Shown piece by piece: positions 1-5,486 of a stretch of 11,272 nucleotides of DNA; the stretch's first letter is position 1; the number at the start of each line of letters is the position of its first letter. The notes under the pieces were generated by a model. That model did no database searches. It was not told where the DNA came from and worked only from the letters and a program-made list of their open reading frames with translations. This stretch comes from Sphaerochaeta sp. (GTDB lineage Bacteria; Spirochaetota; Spirochaetia; Sphaerochaetales; Sphaerochaetaceae). Position numbers and translations under genes: made by a program. The stretch spans positions 1 through 11,272 of the forward strand of contig JALOBD010000072.1 of NCBI GenBank assembly GCA_023228445.1, written 5' to 3'.

Positions 1-616
1 GGAACTCGACGACCTCCTCCAGCTCATACTTGGCCTCCACCTGGCCGGCGACATCGGCGAAAGTGATCTTGGTGTCGGTCTCCATGTACTCCTTGGCCCG
101 GCTCTTGCCCAACGTCGACATCATCCGGCCGTTGAGGCCGCTGGACTGGCGGTAGAGCATGATGGTAAAGCCAATGAAGATAATCCACGGCAAGAGCTGC
201 AACACAACCTGCAGGATCGAGATCTCGGCCACCGTCCCGGTGACGGAGACCCCCTTGTCCTTCAGCGTCGACAGCAGCGTATCATCAAAGTATGGGATTC
301 TCGTCTGTGCTGCGATGCCATTCTTCAGCACAAACCGGACTTGGGACTGTTCTTTGATCTCCACCTGGGCGACCTGGTTGGCATCGACATAGCTGATAAA
401 GGTCGTGTACGGGACCGATTGCTCACCCCGTCCACCGGCCGAATCAAAGAACATATAGGCAAACAGGACTGCCAGGGTGACAAACACCACCAATGCCACC
501 CGATTCTTCGGTGGCCTGAACGATGGCTTACCCCCATCCTTCTGCGGACCCTGCCAAAACTGTCGAGGGTCCTCTTTGGGGGACTTCTTGTCGCCCTCTT
601 GGCTCTCATTATTCAT
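1..616 (-). CDS. ftsH: ATP-dependent zinc metalloprotease FtsH, N-terminal part (truncated by window edge)
   Basis: Membrane-anchored AAA+ protease that degrades misfolded membrane proteins and some regulators. The 205 codons visible cover a charged cytoplasmic N-tail rich in K, P and Q (about 1-37), a first membrane helix (about 39-57, ALVVFVTLAVLFAYMFF), an extracytoplasmic domain (about 58-131) and a second membrane helix (about 133-155, containing LLPWIIFIGFTIML). The family signature FADVAGQVEAKYELEEVVEF follows at 186-205, where the AAA domain starts. Walker A/B, the SRH and the HEXXH zinc site lie beyond the left edge. The start is the ATG at 616-614, inside the end of tilS with an 8-nt overlap (ATGAATAA). 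The Shine-Dalgarno match is weak: a GAAGGG about 15 nt upstream and GTGAAG directly before the ATG. The gene probably depends on translational coupling to tilS, perhaps with an internal promoter. Family identity is very secure. Confidence 0.95.
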   Translation of the reverse strand, partial: MNNESQEGDKKSPKEDPRQFWQGPQKDGGKPSFRPPKNRVALVVFVTLAVLFAYMFFDSAGGRGEQSVPYTTFISYVDANQVAQVEIKEQSQVRFVLKNGIAAQTRIPYFDDTLLSTLKDKGVSVTGTVAEISILQVVLQLLPWIIFIGFTIMLYRQSSGLNGRMMSTLGKSRAKEYMETDTKITFADVAGQVEAKYELEEVVEF

Positions 617-2039
617 CTTCACTATATATATCCCTTCTGTTACTACTATATATATTTGTAAACCCATGGGCAAGGGGAGCTTTGAAGCGTACAGCAATCC
701 GGTCACGGCCACCAAAGGCCGCCCCGAAGACCGCTACTACCCCGCTCTGGTCCACCAAAACCGGCACCAAGGGGCGCTGATAGCTGCTGATGCCCATCGC
801 CGAGAGGAGCTTGCTCACCCGCATCGTCCCCCCCTCGAGCACGATCACATCGCTGGCGAGTGCGCTTCTGATGACCGGTGCCTTGAGTGCGGTGGCATCG
901 ATTTTCAACGCATTCGGATAGCGCGAGCTCCTGCCGGCTTTGCGGATGTCCAACGCTACATGATCACTGATGGGAATCAATCGGGTTGTGGTGGGATCGC
1001 TCAGGCTCATACAGAACGACCATGACGGCTCGATCGTCGTGATGATCACCGCCCCGTATTTGTAGCGCATGTGCAAATTCCCCATCTCACGGACGGTCCA
1101 CTCTCCGCGCACGATCTCCTCGATGCCTCCTACGATACGGTAATAGACCATGCGCGAGATGCGATCGTCGCTGCCGATCAAGAGGGCAGCCATGCGGTAG
1201 ATGACCAACTCCCTCAGAGCCGGGTCCAAGGTGAGGTACCACTTGAGCGAAAACACAACAACGCCATCATCGCTCTTCACCTCGGCCATGGCCGTGTCGG
1301 TCAGCTGCTCCAAGAGACGCGAGACGTGTTGGAAGCGGGTGGTCAGGGTATAGGCGGCCTGGTGGGCGTTGGGAAAGAGGGAAAGCAGTGGTTTCTTCAC
1401 CTGTGAGCGCAGCGCATTGCGCAGGTACCGGTCCTCCCGATTGGTTGAATCGTGTGACCACACCAAACCCTTGTACGCTGCATACTCGGCAAGCTCGGCA
1501 TGAGTGACCTCCAGCACCGGTCTGAGCAGCATGACCCCACCCAGGTCGCGGGTACGGCGGATCCCCCCCAACGCACTGAGGCTCGACCCCTGGCCGATGC
1601 GCATCAACAGCGTCTCCAGCTGGTCATCGCTGTTGTGACCGGTGAGCAGGTAGGGAATCGAGCGCTCTCGGCACGCACGGGCCAGCGCTTCATAGCGCAG
1701 CTGCCGAGCAGCCTCCTCGATGCCACGTCCCCGCCTCTTGGCCTCGGTGGCCACCGCCCCCTTGCCGAGGTCGATGAGCGTGAAGCGCACCCCGATGGTG
1801 CGGCAGTTCTCCTCATTGCGCGCGATCTCCGCTTCCAGTTCCGCTGCCGGACGGAGGTGGTGGTTCACATAAAAGGCATCGATGTCATCGTTGCCTAAGA
1901 GCGCGGTGAGGGCGCAGAGGAGCGCCAATGAGTCGCTGCCGCCGGAGAAGGCGACAGCCATCGCCTCGGTGCGGTCGATCTCCTCCTCGCTGAAGAAGAG
2001 GTCAAGGAAGCTGAGTACCTGGTCGTCGATTGTAGCCAT
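609..2039 (-). CDS. tilS: tRNA(Ile)-lysidine synthase TilS
   Basis: Ligates L-lysine to C34 of tRNA-Ile(CAU) using ATP. This converts the anticodon so that it reads AUA and is charged with Ile instead of Met. The 476-residue protein has the N-type PP-loop SGGSDS at 32-37, then HHLRP, LTGHNSDDQLETLLMRI (family HxxDDQxET motif) and DSTNREDRYLRNALRSQV (family D.SN....RN.iR motif). A linker is followed by a C-terminal TilS_C-like domain with the ending FGAAFGGRDRIAVRF. Length fits long-form TilS. The reading frame extends to a TTG at 2054, but the ATG at 2039-2037 is preferred because GGAGG (2050-2046) lies 6 nt before it. It overlaps the end of pth by 38 nt and ftsH by 8 nt, so the three genes are probably translated as a coupled unit. 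The tilS-ftsH pairing is widespread in bacteria. Confidence 0.95.
   Translation of the reverse strand: MATIDDQVLSFLDLFFSEEEIDRTEAMAVAFSGGSDSLALLCALTALLGNDDIDAFYVNHHLRPAAELEAEIARNEENCRTIGVRFTLIDLGKGAVATEAKRRGRGIEEAARQLRYEALARACRERSIPYLLTGHNSDDQLETLLMRIGQGSSLSALGGIRRTRDLGGVMLLRPVLEVTHAELAEYAAYKGLVWSHDSTNREDRYLRNALRSQVKKPLLSLFPNAHQAAYTLTTRFQHVSRLLEQLTDTAMAEVKSDDGVVVFSLKWYLTLDPALRELVIYRMAALLIGSDDRISRMVYYRIVGGIEEIVRGEWTVREMGNLHMRYKYGAVIITTIEPSWSFCMSLSDPTTTRLIPISDHVALDIRKAGRSSRYPNALKIDATALKAPVIRSALASDVIVLEGGTMRVSKLLSAMGISSYQRPLVPVLVDQSGVVAVFGAAFGGRDRIAVRFKAPLAHGFTNIYSSNRRDIYSEDE
621..655. repeat. AT-rich patch with two copies of ACTATATATAT
   Basis: An identical 11-bp word occurs at 621-631 and 645-655, a 24-bp period, in the last codons of tilS just upstream of ftsH. 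The surrounding coding sequence is GC-rich, so this patch stands out in composition. On the minus strand each copy reads ATATATATAGT and contains a TATAGT hexamer usable as a -10 box. Confidence 0.7.
645..673 (-). promoter_or_regulatory. Candidate internal promoter for ftsH
   Basis: On the minus strand TTGCCC (673-668) is separated by 17 nt from TATAGT (650-645). Transcription would begin near 638 and give a leader of about 22 nt before the ftsH ATG at 616. Its position within the tilS 3' end would allow FtsH to be made independently of tilS. The -35 match is only 4 of 6, so this is a candidate. Confidence 0.35.
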
Positions 2040-2553
2040 TGGCCACCTCCTCAAAGCTCGCCCCCTCGATCAGGGAGACAAGCGCTTTGGCCGCCAGGCC
2101 AATGCCGTCGTAGATTGCCTCGTCATCGATTGCTCCGAGCACGTGGTCGATGACTCCCTCCTCCCCATTGGGACGACCGATACCGATGTAGATGCGGATG
2201 AAGTTGCCATCACCCGTGTGTTCCATCAACGAGGCGAGGCCCCGATGGCCGGCCGACGACCCTCCCTTCCTGAGGCGGATAGTCCCGGCAGGAAGGTCCA
2301 TCTGGTCACAGACAACGACCATCGATGAAGGGGAGAAGTGTTTGAGCACGTCCCCGCTCTTGTTCATGTAGGTCAAGGGCTGGACCAAGAGCGCCCGATC
2401 GCCGACCGTGGCCCGGCGGTAGAGACGAAAACAGCGTTTTTTCAACCGGAGCTGAAAAAACGCTGCACACGACTCCACGGCGAGAAAGCCAACGTTGTGA
2501 CGGGTGCGCTCGTACTTGGGTCCCGGGTTTCCCAGTCCAAGGACAAGCAACAT
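2002..2553 (-). CDS. pth: Peptidyl-tRNA hydrolase
   Basis: Cleaves the ester bond of peptidyl-tRNA that drops off stalled ribosomes, recycling tRNA. The 183-residue protein is close to the usual length and shows the family motifs in order: GLGNPG at 6-11 (N9), TRHNVGF at 17-23 with catalytic His19, TYMNKSG at 61-67 (N64) and VCDQMDLPAG at 81-90 with Asp83. The glycine-rich GGSSAGHRGL at 97-106 and FIRIYIGIGRP follow. The position equal to Asn114 of the E. coli enzyme (HNGL) appears to be Arg104 (HRGL) here, an unusual change at a substrate-binding position. The ATG lies 3 nt after the rplY stop, and its SD (GAGGAG) is formed by the last two rplY codons, so it is coupled to rplY. A perfect 13-bp inverted repeat lies within codons 30-41. 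The ctc-pth pairing is also seen in Bacillus (ctc-spoVC). Confidence 0.96.
   Translation of the reverse strand: MLLVLGLGNPGPKYERTRHNVGFLAVESCAAFFQLRLKKRCFRLYRRATVGDRALLVQPLTYMNKSGDVLKHFSPSSMVVVCDQMDLPAGTIRLRKGGSSAGHRGLASLMEHTGDGNFIRIYIGIGRPNGEEGVIDHVLGAIDDEAIYDGIGLAAKALVSLIEGASFEEVANGYNRRPGTQLP
2046..2050 (-). promoter_or_regulatory. tilS ribosome binding site
   Basis: GGAGG on the minus strand with a 6-nt spacer to the ATG at 2039. It decides the start in favour of this ATG over the upstream in-frame TTG at 2054, for which this sequence would lie inside the coding region. It sits within the pth reading frame. Confidence 0.8.
2432..2465. repeat. Perfect 13-bp inverted repeat inside pth
   Basis: Arms CAGCGTTTTTTCA (2432-2444) and TGAAAAAACGCTG (2453-2465) are exact reverse complements around an 8-nt loop. 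They fall in the early part of pth (codons 30-41) and would form a stable hairpin in its mRNA. Alignment by eye with E. coli Pth does not suggest an insertion: the catalytic His to the Y/F-M-N motif is 44 residues here against 47 there. Confidence 0.9.
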
Positions 2554-2556
2554 CGT

Positions 2557-3180
2557 CTACTCCTCGTCTTCGCTCTCAGTCTCGACGACCTCTTCCTCGC
2601 CTGCCTCTTCATCGGCAGCGACCTCAACACGGATTGTCTTCACCGACGCAATGGTCTTGTGTACGTCGTCCAACAGCTTGACACCGGAGGGCATGGCCAC
2701 CTCACCGAGGGTCATGCTCTGGTTGACCTCAAGGGCCGAGACATCGACCTGCAGGGTCTCGGGAAGATCCTTGGGCAGACACTCGATCTCCGTCTCGTAG
2801 AGGACTTGCTCAAGCACACCCCCTTCACGGGTTCCAGCCGGGTTGCCGACCAGCGTAATGGACACCATCGTGCGCAGGCTCTGGCCACGGGTGACCTCAT
2901 AGAAATCCACGTGCTTGATCTGGGTGCGGATCAGGTCCTCCTGGTATGACTTCATCAAACACTCATGCTTCTTCTTGCCGACGGTGATCTTGAGCAGTGC
3001 CGTCTCGGAGAAGTGGCGCATCTTATTGGTGAACTCGTGGGCATCGAGGGTGATGTGCAAATGCTCATTCTTGCCGTAGATGACTGCCGGGATCCGGCCA
3101 CTGCGCAAGAGCCTGCGTGATCCGGCACTGCCGAAATCCTCGGTCCGCTTGACTGCCGCCAAGCTGCGTTTGTCGCTCAT
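2557..3180 (-). CDS. rplY: 50S ribosomal protein L25, CTC/TL5 long form
   Basis: 5S-rRNA-binding protein of the large subunit; the long form is called general stress protein Ctc in Bacillus and TL5 in Thermus. The 207 residues comprise an L25 domain at about 1-95 (begins KRSLAAVKRTEDFGSAGSRR, includes GRIPAVIYGK at 28-37 and HVDFYEV), the TL5-type C-terminal beta domain at about 96-187 and a very acidic tail (about 189-207, ADEEAGEEEVVETESEDEE). The tail is common in long L25 proteins. The start ATG at 3180 has AAGGAG (3191-3186) 5 nt upstream. The gene has its own candidate promoter and a structured leader downstream of the tRNA-Gln terminator, and it leads the rplY-pth-tilS-ftsH run. Confidence 0.95.
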   Translation of the reverse strand: MSDKRSLAAVKRTEDFGSAGSRRLLRSGRIPAVIYGKNEHLHITLDAHEFTNKMRHFSETALLKITVGKKKHECLMKSYQEDLIRTQIKHVDFYEVTRGQSLRTMVSITLVGNPAGTREGGVLEQVLYETEIECLPKDLPETLQVDVSALEVNQSMTLGEVAMPSGVKLLDDVHKTIASVKTIRVEVAADEEAGEEEVVETESEDEE

Positions 3181-3200
3181 TGTGAACTCCTTGTACTCTC

Positions 3201-3222
3201 ATTGGTGCACCCTGTGCCCAAT
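3201..3222 (-). promoter_or_regulatory. Stem-loop in the rplY 5' leader
   Basis: On the minus strand ATTGG-GCAC, loop AGG, GTGC, one bulged A, CCAAT forms a 9-bp stem with a single bulge. It ends 9 nt upstream of the rplY Shine-Dalgarno sequence and lacks a following U-run, so it is not a terminator. It could modulate translation or mRNA stability, or be the target of an RNA-binding protein; function unknown. Confidence 0.5.
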
Positions 3223-3261
3223 TACCATGAATTAGGGGTATCCATATACCACCGGGGTGTG

Positions 3262-3291
3262 AGTATAGGGCGTTTGGGGGTACAAGAACAA
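3262..3291 (-). promoter_or_regulatory. Candidate rplY promoter
   Basis: On the minus strand TTGTTC (3291-3286), an 18-nt spacer and TATACT (3267-3262). The -10 matches the consensus at 5 of 6 positions and the -35 begins with TTG. The predicted start near 3255 gives a leader of about 75 nt. The promoter is needed because the preceding tRNA ends in an intrinsic terminator. Confidence 0.5.
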
Positions 3292-3297
3292 GTACCC
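3278..3297. promoter_or_regulatory. Inverted repeat GGGTAC-N8-GTACCC over the rplY -35 box (candidate operator)
   Basis: Perfect 6-bp arms at 3278-3283 and 3292-3297 surround the candidate -35 hexamer. Placement over a promoter element with about one and a half helical turns between half-site centres suits a dimeric regulator. It could also be an RNA hairpin from read-through. No binding protein can be named. Confidence 0.4.
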
Positions 3298-3302
3298 TGC
3301 AC

Positions 3303-3334
3303 AAAAACGGGCAATCCACACCAATGGACTGCCC
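3303..3334 (-). terminator. Intrinsic terminator of tRNA-Gln
   Basis: On the minus strand GGGCAGTCCA, loop TTGGTG, TGGATTGCCC form a 10-bp stem with one G-U pair (3334-3309), followed by GTTTTT. It begins 3 nt after the tRNA discriminator base and separates the ispE-spoVG-tRNA transcript from rplY. Confidence 0.85.
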
Positions 3335-3336
3335 TA

Positions 3337-3408
3337 CTGGGAAGGAGGGATTCGAACCCCCGATGCCGGCACCAAAAACCAGAGCCTTAACCACTTGGCG
3401 ACTTCCCA
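3337..3408 (-). tRNA. tRNA-Gln, anticodon UUG
   Basis: 72 nt on the minus strand fold as a cloverleaf. Acceptor TGGGAAG/CTTCCCA with discriminator G is the U1-A72 pair typical of bacterial tRNA-Gln. The D arm is GCC/GGC around AAGTGGTTAA. The anticodon arm is CTGGT/GCCGG with loop TTTTGGT, giving anticodon TTG at 34-36. The variable loop is CATC, and the T arm is GGGGG-TTCGAAT-CCCTC. The 3' CCA is not encoded (TAG follows), so it must be added by a CCA-adding enzyme. It lies 52 nt downstream of spoVG with no convincing terminator between them. Confidence 0.96.
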
Positions 3409-3420
3409 ACAACGGCTATG

Positions 3421-3449
3421 AGGCTATCGGAAAAGGAGAGGTTTGTCCA
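3421..3449 (-). promoter_or_regulatory. Weak candidate promoter for tRNA-Gln
   Basis: On the minus strand TGGACA (3449-3444; 5 of 6 to consensus), a 17-nt spacer and TAGCCT (3426-3421; only 3 of 6). The tRNA 5' end is 12 nt beyond the -10. The tRNA may instead be processed from a spoVG read-through transcript. Confidence 0.25.
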
Positions 3450-3460
3450 GCAGTGCCGGA

Positions 3461-3742
3461 TTACTCATCGACCGCTTGGTCTTCCTCTTGGACATTGGAG
3501 GCGTACGCCTCCATCACCACCCGTTGCAAGTGGTCACGGAACTCACTGCTGATCGGGTGGGCGACATCCTTGAACTCGCCGTTGGCAAGCTGTCGACTGG
3601 GCATCGCGATGAAGTCGCCGTCACGCCCCTCAATAACCTTGATGTTGTGCACCACAAACTGGTTGTCGAACGTCACGGTTACGTAAGCCTTCAATTTTCC
3701 CGCTTGATTGACTCTCCGCACACGTACTTCTGAGATGTCCAC
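3461..3742 (-). CDS. spoVG: SpoVG family nucleic-acid-binding regulator
   Basis: Small site-specific DNA/RNA-binding regulator, first known from Bacillus sporulation but common in non-sporulating bacteria including spirochaetes (Borrelia SpoVG binds DNA and RNA). The 93-residue protein has the whole family core: ISEVRVRRVN at 3-12, then GKLKAYVTVTFDNQFVVHNIKVIEG, FIAMPSRQLANGEFKDVAHPI and a C-terminal helix (FRDHLQRVVMEAYAS) with a short acidic tail. The start chosen is the GTG at 3742-3740, because family alignment begins here and GGAGG (3752-3748) lies 5 nt upstream. The open frame continues to 3835, but that extension overlaps ispE and is not family-like. It follows ispE by 28 nt and precedes tRNA-Gln. 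Its global targets cannot be inferred from sequence. Confidence 0.95.
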   Translation of the reverse strand: MDISEVRVRRVNQAGKLKAYVTVTFDNQFVVHNIKVIEGRDGDFIAMPSRQLANGEFKDVAHPISSEFRDHLQRVVMEAYASNVQEEDQAVDE

Positions 3743-3747
3743 GCTAT

Positions 3748-3752
3748 CCTCC
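3748..3752 (-). promoter_or_regulatory. spoVG ribosome binding site
   Basis: GGAGG on the minus strand, 5 nt before the GTG at 3742. It fixes the GTG as the start and rules out the longer reading frame that reaches back into ispE. Confidence 0.8.
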
Positions 3753-3770
3753 AATCCGCACCCTTGGGTA

Positions 3771-4628
3771 CTATAACAAGCGACTCTGCCACACCACGAC
3801 CTGATCGCCCAGGCTATGCTGCACCCGCTCTCCAACCTCTTTCACACACCCCTCGTCCTCACTTACAAAGTACCAGCACGAGCCACTGCCGCTAATCGAC
3901 GCATAGCCATCCAAGTCGGCGCACAACCCATCAAGGGCTGCATAGATTGGTTCGTGAGCAACGGTCGCGTAGAAGTCATTATACAACGAACCACTCCAGG
4001 TTGGACAGCTTTTGTCATAATTTGTAACAATCTCCTCAAAACGGGAGAATGGGTGTATCATTCCTGTTCGAAGATGATCGAGCGTAGCGTAGGCTTGGGC
4101 AGTTGAGACGGCCAACGCTTTGGGCATGGCCAGCAACACCGGCAACGGCCTAGAGACAATCGGGCGCACCACCTCTCCGCGTCCCTCGACAACCGCCGCA
4201 TCAACGCCGCAGAGGAAGAACGGTACATCACTGCCCACCGCCGAGGCGATGGCACGCAATCGTTCATCCCCTGCGTCGGCGATGGTGTTGAGCACCGCCA
4301 GCAGGGCGGCAGCATCACTTGAACCACCGCCAAGACCAGACTGCACCGGGATATGCTTCTCCACCTGCACAGTGAGCACAACATCACAGCCAGTCGCCTC
4401 ATGCCATAGGTGCGCTGCCCGGCTCAGCGTGTCAGAGCCAGGTGCACAGTACTCATCAAGGCCCGTGACAGTGATACCAAAAGGCCCTGTTTGCCAGTGG
4501 ATATGCAACACATCAGCGAGTGCCAGGCGTACAAAAAGTGACTGAATATCATGAAACCCATCCTCGCGAAGAGGGCCGACAGCGAGATGAAGGTTGATTT
4601 TTGCGTGTGCAAGCGCTGTCCTATTCAT
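3771..4628 (-). CDS. ispE: 4-diphosphocytidyl-2-C-methyl-D-erythritol kinase
   Basis: GHMP kinase of the MEP isoprenoid pathway; phosphorylates the 2-hydroxyl of CDP-ME with ATP. The 285-residue length is typical. Motifs: AHAKINLHL at 7-15 with Lys10, REDGFHDIQS at 21-30, and the glycine-rich ATP loop PVQSGLGGGSSDAA at 94-107. GSDVPFF at 132-138 carries the catalytic Asp134, and SISGSGSC at 245-251 is the third GHMP motif. The ATG at 4628 fits the family N-terminus exactly, yet no Shine-Dalgarno sequence precedes it. Instead a promoter-like TAGACA-17-TACGCT ends 7 nt before the ATG, suggesting a leaderless message. It is first in the ispE-spoVG-tRNA-Gln run; ispE next to spoVG (separated by purR-yabJ) is also found in Bacillus. 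It implies isoprenoids are made by the MEP route. Confidence 0.96.
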   Translation of the reverse strand: MNRTALAHAKINLHLAVGPLREDGFHDIQSLFVRLALADVLHIHWQTGPFGITVTGLDEYCAPGSDTLSRAAHLWHEATGCDVVLTVQVEKHIPVQSGLGGGSSDAAALLAVLNTIADAGDERLRAIASAVGSDVPFFLCGVDAAVVEGRGEVVRPIVSRPLPVLLAMPKALAVSTAQAYATLDHLRTGMIHPFSRFEEIVTNYDKSCPTWSGSLYNDFYATVAHEPIYAALDGLCADLDGYASISGSGSCWYFVSEDEGCVKEVGERVQHSLGDQVVVWQSRLL

Positions 4629-4635
4629 CGCTTAC

Positions 4636-4664
4636 AGCGTATCAAAGCTCACCGTGGTTGTCTA
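4636..4664 (-). promoter_or_regulatory. Candidate ispE promoter (leaderless arrangement)
   Basis: On the minus strand TAGACA (4664-4659; 5 of 6), a 17-nt spacer and TACGCT (4641-4636; 3 of 6). The 7 nt from the -10 to the ATG at 4628 puts transcription start at or next to the A of ATG. The rest of the 129-nt gap between smug1 and ispE is AT-rich. It contains a lone TATAAT (4729-4724) without a matching -35 and a bulged hairpin at 4697-4720 without an adjacent U-run; no convincing terminator was found. Confidence 0.45.
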
Positions 4665-4757
4665 GGAGGATTTAATCAAAAATACATTTCTGTCTATCAA
4701 TGGGTTGAGATAACCATCAATTTATTATAGGCTAATTGAGCTATTTCGCATATCAGT

Positions 4758-5474
4758 CTACCAAACACCCAAAGATTTGAGCTTCTCGGTCGCTTGGGCA
4801 GCCCAGCCACGGTTGGCTGCCGGGTTTGCGGGACTGGGGTGCAGAATCTCACCGATGAGCAAATCCGTCGTCTCATTGGCCACGTTGATCAACTTCTGGT
4901 GGGCGTACTTACCCACCCCGATGGCCCAGGAGGGCCTCAGCAGCGCGATGACATCGAGCAGGTAGCGGTCACACACTGCTTCCAACGCGAGACGCTCCAC
5001 CTTGATCAACTTATCGGGGGTGATGTTCCTGCCCGTCGCCCCCCGGTCGACGAAGACCAGCGGACAGTAGTTGACCACTGCCATCTCCCCTCCCATCGAC
5101 CCGCTCGCTCCATAGTGCTCCTCCAAGAGGCCCCACAGACGGCGCCCACTGACCTCGCTGCGTGGGGTCTCCAGCCCAAGGATCGGCCGCTTGGGATGTT
5201 CGATAACCGGCCGTCCGACCGGCTCATCAAGACCCAGGAACCCCTTCACCGCCGCCACTTCCCCAAAGGGGACGCCGGTCTGGGCCATGCCGAAGGGACC
5301 GGGGTTCATGCCCAAGAGCAAGACTCGGGTAGGCTGGTTGACAAAGCGGCGCAGATACGCCTCGTGCATCGCCCAGGCGTACTCGAGTGGGTTGTAGATA
5401 TAACAATCGATGCTGAAGTTCAGGCTTTCCAGCTGCATCGAAAACTGCTTGGTCCGCTCGATGATTCGGCTCAT
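4758..5474 (-). CDS. SMUG1-type single-strand-selective uracil-DNA glycosylase
   Basis: Base-excision repair enzyme (UDG superfamily, SMUG1 family) that removes uracil, and in relatives also hydroxymethyluracil or xanthine, from DNA. The 238-residue protein carries motif 1, GMNPGPFGMAQTGVPFGEV, at 55-73, virtually the animal SMUG1 sequence. It also has EHPKRPILGLETPRSEVSG, the conserved VNYCPL (Asn135) and motif 2, HPSPANPAANRGW, at 212-224. The start is the ATG at 5474 with AGGAG (5485-5481) 6 nt upstream. The frame stays open to 5576, but that extension would overlap the divergent HAD gene and is not family-like. It is divergent from the HAD phosphatase (49 nt between starts) and 129 nt upstream of ispE on the same strand. 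SMUG1 homologues are known in some bacteria (for example Geobacter metallireducens), so the family is secure; substrate range is not. Confidence 0.93.
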   Translation of the reverse strand: MSRIIERTKQFSMQLESLNFSIDCYIYNPLEYAWAMHEAYLRRFVNQPTRVLLLGMNPGPFGMAQTGVPFGEVAAVKGFLGLDEPVGRPVIEHPKRPILGLETPRSEVSGRRLWGLLEEHYGASGSMGGEMAVVNYCPLVFVDRGATGRNITPDKLIKVERLALEAVCDRYLLDVIALLRPSWAIGVGKYAHQKLINVANETTDLLIGEILHPSPANPAANRGWAAQATEKLKSLGVW

Positions 5475-5480
5475 CACCCT

Positions 5481-5485
5481 CTCCT
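5481..5485 (-). promoter_or_regulatory. smug1 ribosome binding site
   Basis: AGGAG on the minus strand, 6 nt before the ATG at 5474. It supports this start over the longer frame reaching 5576. Confidence 0.75.
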
Positions 5486-5486
5486 C

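Noticed and set aside
2448..2470. A-rich run in pth considered as a programmed frameshift site
   Set aside because: The AAAAAAC heptamer is not in the phase required for -1 slippage relative to the pth frame, and pth reads through normally to its stop.
3743..3835. Upstream extension of the spoVG reading frame
   Set aside because: It overlaps the end of ispE and has no similarity to SpoVG N-termini; GGAGG just before the GTG at 3742 marks the true start.
4697..4720. Hairpin between smug1 and ispE considered as a terminator of smug1
   Set aside because: The stem is bulged, uses wobble pairs and is AT-rich; the nearest T-run is more than 10 nt away, so it does not meet the intrinsic-terminator pattern.
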